From Montifringilla adamsi (taxonomy: Eukaryota > Chordata > Aves > Passeriformes > Passeridae): DNA of 64,000 bases. The notes below the pieces were generated by a model. That model was not told the origin of the DNA, did not search any database, and saw only the letters and a list, made by a program, of their open reading frames with translations. Location: assembly GCA_017590115.1 (NCBI GenBank), contig JAGGNK010007559.1:6736641-6800640 (forward strand). The letters run 5' to 3'. The first letter of the stretch is position 1. Each line of letters starts with the position of its first letter. The translations under genes and the position numbers were made by a program. Positions 60,101-64,000 of this stretch are shown here, one piece after another.

Positions 60101-61727
60101 TGGCATAAAAGCATCCTCCTAAATCTGACAGCAGCACTCAAGCCTTGAAAAACGTGTGTCCCTCTGCAATCAGGCTCGCTGCAATGCTTCTCACAGTGAG
60201 TAAGGCCTTTGCAACTCTTCCCTGTAGCCCCTTGGCCAAGGACACATCACCTCTACCTTAACTTCCTCAATTAAAAAATATCCCCACAAAACAAGCAGTC
60301 AGGAAGCATTCCAGGCTATACAACCCAAAATATCCTTCCTACTAGAGACATTTTCACACACAAACTGAACTGGGTGAGTCAGCTCTCCTCAGAGAAAGAT
60401 TGCAAGGAAGGGATGTGGGTGTTCCTTCTTGTGTCTCACTGGCTACAACAAAAGATATTGACAAATTGTGGGAGTTCAGAGGAGGAGCAAAAACGGTAAG
60501 GGGACAGAAGGGATTGAGCTAAAATGAGAATAGATGAAACATCTTTCAGACAGTAACTCATATAACAGATCATGACAGCATGTACATGTTCGAATTTTAT
60601 ATAAAAATACCAAGGAAGAAGGAGAATCTAATCTTGTTTATGGAAGGATAGCTCCAAGGGTAACAGGTTTTGCACTCTGAGGTATTTGGGATAATGATAA
60701 TCTTCTGCTGTTTGCCCCATGCCTGATTACTTGGAACTTCACTTGCTACCATAATCAAACAAATAACTATTTAAAAAAAAAGAGAAGAAATTCTAGGCAA
60801 CAGGCTCTGATGTGCAGCATGGCCTCCCAGGGACAGCAGCAGGAGCTCCTGTGTGTAGAATATACAAAAAACAATTACAGTTACGACTGATTCGTTCAGG
60901 AATCATATCCCTGTGTTCTGTAGAGCCAGAGCCCAAATGACACGGGCAGGAGCCACACAGCAGCGGCTGGGCATCAACAAACAACGGGGGTTTGTCCCCT
61001 CTAACCTTTAAGGTACCTTAGCCTGACAAAGGGTTTTGATATATTCCAGCCTGTACAGAATGGATGTCCACAACTATCCTGAAACTGCAGCCAAGCATAA
61101 AGCAGGATTTGTCTGCTAGAAAAATCAGAGTTGTGTAACACATGAATACAATTAATTCATCTGGGAACCCCCACGATTCTGAACCTCACGAACAGCACTC
61201 AGGCTGTACACTCGACGGGCCACAACCCAGGCGAGGGAAGAGACGGGAGGGACAGACACGTTATGGGCAAGAAAAAGCAGCAGCCCCGCAGGTGCTGAGC
61301 AAGGCGAGCCGCAGACCCGCCCGCTGCCCACATCTCCCACCGGGGCTGGGACCGGCCCGAGCCGCTGCCGCGCCCACACCGAGCTGACCGCCGGGGGGAT
61401 GCCCCGGCTCTTCCCCCGGGACGGCGCACCCCCGGGCTGCTGAGACCCCGTGCCCGGTGTGCCGAAACTCCGCCGTGCCCGGGGGGCTGTGCCAACCCGT
61501 CCCCAGGGCGCTGTCGCCCCCCGGCCTCCCCGGGACGGCCCCGGGGCTCCCGCCCGGCTGAGGGGGGTGGCGGAATCGGGCGAACGGAGGCTGCAGGGAG
61601 GCGCTGGGAAGGAGCTGAGGGGCCGGGAGGCAGCGGGGCCGGGGCTCGGAGGGGGCCGGGCAGTGCCTCGACGCCCGCGGTACTCACTCAGCCACGACTC
61701 CAGGCTCTCCCCCTCAGCCTCCGCCAT
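44732..61727 (-). CDS. GGA3: GGA3, Golgi-localized gamma-ear-containing ARF-binding protein 3
   Basis: Seventeen coding exons on the minus strand: 61727-61688, 56415-56331, 55921-55846, 55388-55290, 54508-54385, 53565-53462, 52927-52847, 51898-51761, 50775-50694, 50229-50113, 49186-48917, 48335-48268, 47878-47556, 47091-46826, 46651-46482, 46144-46034 and 44842-44732. All are GT-AG with consistent phases; the product is 754 residues (human about 723 from memory). It is a monomeric clathrin adaptor at the trans-Golgi network and endosomes. The VHS domain (about 1-147) binds DXXLL cargo tails; GAT (about 170-305) binds ARF-GTP and ubiquitin; the hinge carries the clathrin-box-like LIDLAGLD at about 326 and the internal DEELL at 399-403, an autoinhibitory acidic-dileucine motif; the gamma-ear GAE domain (about 625-754) ends EQWGNL. 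The hinge (exons 11-14) is the divergent part. Gene order and the MAEAEGESLESW start favour GGA3 over GGA1. Confidence 0.97.
45209..45250. repeat. Perfect inverted repeat, 17-bp arms, 8-nt loop
   Basis: TTCCTGCTCTGAAAAAT at 45209-45225 is followed by GCCTTGCA and the exact reverse complement ATTTTTCAGAGCAGGAA at 45234-45250. It sits in the last GGA3 intron (44843-46033). Pairing does not extend beyond the 17 bp. Confidence 0.95.
45866..45919 (-). mobile_element. CR1 LINE 3'-end fragment
   Basis: GAATCACAGATAATTAAGG followed by TTGGTAAAGACCTCCAAGAT and CATCAAGGCCAAAC is the reverse complement of a typical CR1 3' end. It is short and lies in the last GGA3 intron, in the same orientation as the gene. 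Confidence 0.75.
51325..51465. repeat. Dispersed repeat of unknown family, copy 1 (GGA3 intron 8)
   Basis: This segment aligns along its whole length with 53729-53863. Shared words include CATTCAGCCTTTAGTTTAT, ATCCACAGTGCTGCAA and GGACAGTTATGAC. Both copies have the same orientation and are diverged by scattered substitutions and small indels. I do not recognise the family. Confidence 0.85.
53729..53863. repeat. Dispersed repeat of unknown family, copy 2 (GGA3 intron 5)
   Basis: This is the partner of 51325-51465, about 2.4 kb away with GGA3 exons 6-8 between them. It is slightly shorter than copy 1, and it lacks an obvious poly(A) tail or terminal repeat. Confidence 0.85.
54082..54131. repeat. 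Poly(A) run of 50 bases in GGA3 intron 5
   Basis: A pure A run lies on the plus strand, so it is a U run in the GGA3 pre-mRNA. No clear retrotransposon body is seen next to it, and its length is likely polymorphic or uncertain. Confidence 0.9.
56416..61687 (-). other. GGA3 intron 1 (5.3 kb)
   Basis: This is the longest intron of GGA3. It contains the tRNA-like element at 57000-57070, a small GC-rich, CpG-containing island at about 59930-60070 and short A runs. No other exon was recognised. Confidence 0.6.
57000..57070 (-). pseudogene. Degenerate tRNA-Lys(CTT)-like element in GGA3 intron 1
   Basis: Seventy-one bases on the minus strand have the layout of a tRNA. The acceptor arm starts CCTGA and ends TCAGG (5 of 7 pairs). 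TAGCTCTGTCAGTAAAGCA matches the D-arm and A-box region of tRNA-Lys. The anticodon loop CTCTTAG would present CTT. A five-pair T-arm has the loop TTTGAGT, resembling a B box. Several stem mismatches argue against an active tRNA gene. It may be an old tRNA pseudogene or the head of a tRNA-derived SINE. Confidence 0.5.
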
Positions 61728-61850
61728 GTTGCCGGAGCGACCCGGGGCCCCGCCCCGCCCGCGCGAGAGCCGCGCGAGGGGGCGTGGCCTGTGCTGACCC
61801 CGCCCCCGTCCGCCGTGGCCCCACCCTTCGCGGCGGCGCGCGCAGGGAAG
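61728..61850. promoter_or_regulatory. Bidirectional promoter between GGA3 and MRPS7
   Basis: Only 123 bp separate the start codons of the divergent GGA3 (61727, minus) and MRPS7 (61851, plus). The interval is very GC-rich with several GC-box/KLF-type sites (about 61748-61760, 61777-61788 and 61798-61808) and no TATA box. It must contain both 5'UTRs and the shared core promoter. Confidence 0.85.
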
Positions 61851-64000
61851 ATGGCGGCGCCCAGCGCGGCGGGGCTGGGCCGGCGGCTGCGGGCGTGGCT
61901 GCCCCGGTGAGCGGGGAGAGGCGCCGGGGGGCTCCCCAGAGGCTGCTCCCCACCGCGGAAACACGGGCAGCACGGGAGGAGGCCTGGGGGCGGCTCGCCG
62001 GGAGCACACGACGGGTGCGGGGAGGGGTGTGCGCCGCACCGGGAGCACGCGGACAGGCCGCCCGCCTGTTTTTGCCGGGCTCGCACAGGCACGGAACTAT
62101 CAAGGCTGGAAGGTTGGACGTTTAAGGTCATCCAGTGCGACCGTGCACGCAACATTCTAATCTCTAAAGCGCATCACCCAGCGGCAGGGGCAGACGCCTC
62201 TTGAACGGCCCCAGGGATGGTGGCGGCCCCGGCCCCCGCTTCCCATGGCCACAGAACAGGGAAAAAAGGGATCGAATCCGCATTGAGCTGCTCGCCCCGC
62301 TGCCACTGATGCCTCTCGCATCTGGCATTCCTTCTGAGGCGTGTTCACATCTGTCCACATCTGCCTGCGTCCCTGTCACGACACAGGATGTGCGCTGGGT
62401 TGCAGCCCCGCTTCTCTCGCTCCTTGCAGGATAATGCCCGTGAGATGGAGCCGCTACAACCCCAGCTACCTGGAGCCAGAAGTGAAAAAGGAATCGCATC
62501 AGAAACCTTTAGAGGAGCTGACTGAGGAGGAAAGGGAACAAATGGAGCTTAGGGCTGTTCGACCCATCAAAGCTGCTCCTCCCAGTCTCTCCAGTTCCGT
62601 GTTCAGCGATCCCATGATCAGGTCAGAGAAAGCAGCAGCTCCTCCTCTCTCCAAAAATGCATGGGAGCTGTGCTGCCCTCCTCTACCTTCACCTGCTGGC
62701 TTCACATTGCCTTTTATTAGAGCACAATCCCTATATTCTGGGTTAATCTTTTCCCATCAATGAGTCCATTGTTCTGCAGTAATTAGCGATAATTACAGCA
62801 GATCTGGCAGCACCCACACTTAACCATGGGAACAACACAAAGGGATGGGGGGCTTATTTCTGTGGGTGATAAAATCAGAATTCATATCAGATCCTGTCTG
62901 ACTTTGTGTTTACAGTAAATTCACCAATATGATGATGAAGAGTGGCAATAAAGTGCTGGCCAGAAGCCTCATGTCTCAGGTAAGAACTCAGGTTTCTTCT
63001 CACTATTCCGTTAAAACTAGACAAAATAGAAGGCTGGGATGTCAAACCCACTGGAACTGGGAATTACCAGAACTCAGGTGGTCCATTCTGTGGTCCTGAT
63101 GTGTTTCACTCTGCCACATGTTGCTTGCAGCATGATTCCTCTGATAAACCGTGATTTGTTTGATAAAATGTACATTGCCCCAGCCTCGTTAGCGCACAGA
63201 CCAGCCGGCGACAGCTTCGTGGAGAACCTTCTCTTTCCATTCTTCTGTATCCCTGTGTTCTTTTGTACTGCATAACACAGAGAATACCCTTAAAATGCAT
63301 GGTTTCCTCTAAGATCTTTGCAGCTCTCTGTCATGCCTTACCCTCTGTATAACTTGCCCTTGAAGTCCCACGGATGTCACCTATGTGGCACAGCTTTGAG
63401 CCTGCTCTGACCCACAGCAACCTCTATTAACTGGTGTTGCCATCTGGTCTCTTCCGTCCGTGAACTCCCTTGAAATAGAAACATTTTGCCCAAATGTTTC
63501 CAATTAACTGCTGATTCCTGGTTTCAGAAAAGCACACAGGCTCTGGAGGGGAGGCTTTGCAGGGGAGGATGCTCAGTGCCCAGACCCCTGTTCCTGGCTC
63601 CACTTTGTCCCTGCCCTTCCCTGGCTTCTGGCCCAGGTTTGTGCTGCTCATCCCTCTCACCCGAAATGCAATGACTGATAAAAGAGATGAAGAGCTGGAA
63701 GAGGGTGAAGTAAAACTTGAGTTAAAGAATTTCCAATGGGTCTTTTGCCTCTGGGGCTGGTGGACCAGCTGCTCAGATGAAAATGGGGTGCCTGTAAAAG
63801 TGATGTAACCTCATGGAGTGGGAGAATCCATCTGCCATGTATATCTTCTTTCTTGCCTTTCTTCCAAGACTCTGGAGGCCATTAAAAGGAAGCAGCTGGA
63901 GAAGTACCACAAAGCTCCAGAAAATGAGAAGGAGACAATTGAATGCAACCCCTACGTCATTTTCCACCAGGCTCTCAAGAACTGCCAGCCCATCATCGGG
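61851..64000 (+). CDS. MRPS7: MRPS7 (uS7m), mitochondrial small ribosomal subunit protein, partial
   Basis: Four coding exons are visible: 61851-61906, 62430-62621, 62916-62979 and 63869 to the window end. They give the first 148 residues in an unbroken frame. The protein is the mitochondrial homologue of bacterial S7, which nucleates the 3' (head) domain of the small-subunit rRNA. The N-terminus [19 protein letters not shown] is Arg-rich without acidic residues, as expected for a mitochondrial presequence. Conserved blocks are [30 protein letters not shown], the S7 core [19 protein letters not shown] and [18 protein letters not shown]. The start has a good context (GGGAAGATGGCGG). The gene is divergent from GGA3, and the remaining coding sequence lies beyond 64000. 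Confidence 0.96.
62092..62270 (-). mobile_element. CR1 LINE fragment in MRPS7 intron 1
   Basis: TATCAAGGCTGGAAGGTTGG, then TTAAGGTCATCCAGTGCGACC, and further on CTCTTGAACGGCCCCAGGGA and TGGTGGC, follow in order the pattern of a reversed CR1 3' end. It is diverged and GC-enriched, and it sits antisense to MRPS7. Confidence 0.6.

Noticed and set aside
61152..62048. 298-codon open frame over GGA3 exon 1 and the shared promoter
   Set aside because: Only the MAEAEGESLESWLS part is real GGA3 coding sequence. The rest reads through promoter and intron and is not conserved with anything I recognise.

Overview
The window is vertebrate nuclear DNA, most likely from a bird. Its genes are split by GT-AG introns, its promoters sit in CpG islands, its interspersed repeats look like CR1 LINE 3' ends, and its introns are compact. 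Six protein-coding genes can be read exon by exon in the order NT5C(-), JPT1(-), SUMO2(-), NUP85(+), GGA3(-), MRPS7(+). From memory this is the same order and orientation as human 17q25.1, so I read the window as a conserved vertebrate synteny block. No CRISPR array, operon, prophage or insertion sequence is present. Homologue comparisons were made by eye from memory, and no database was searched.

Layout. 1-870: first coding exon and promoter of NT5C; the rest of the gene lies left of the window. 870-2500: intergenic DNA plus the 3'UTR of JPT1. 2501-12200: JPT1 in five coding exons, with a strong CpG-island promoter at about 11450-12650 that carries a TATA box and a ladder of CCAAT boxes. 12650-19240: gene-poor. 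19240-26050: SUMO2; coding exons 2-4 are clear, but the exon that should encode the first seven residues cannot be found in the CpG island. 26050-31200: intergenic, with CR1 fragments and an 87-bp tandem duplication. 31315-42154: NUP85 in 19 coding exons. 42221-42600: a short gap between the convergent NUP85 and GGA3 3' ends. 44732-61727: GGA3 in 17 coding exons, with a 2.1-kb 3'UTR to its right-to-left end at about 42600. 61728-61850: a 123-bp bidirectional promoter shared by GGA3 and MRPS7. 61851-64000: the first four exons of MRPS7, cut off by the window end.

The genes are housekeeping genes with separate jobs: dNMP dephosphorylation (NT5C), a microtubule-associated protein (JPT1), a protein modifier (SUMO2), the nuclear-pore Y-complex (NUP85), a trans-Golgi clathrin adaptor (GGA3) and the mitochondrial small ribosomal subunit (MRPS7). 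They are neighbours by ancestry, not by pathway.

I did not find an undescribed gene system. The observations most worth checking are: a perfect plus a one-mismatch POU-dimer (MORE) site upstream of NT5C; the missing SUMO2 start exon; a perfect 17-bp-stem hairpin in the last GGA3 intron; a degenerate tRNA-Lys-like element in GGA3 intron 1; a pair of about 140-bp repeats of unknown family in GGA3 introns; and a possible intronic polyadenylation isoform of NUP85.
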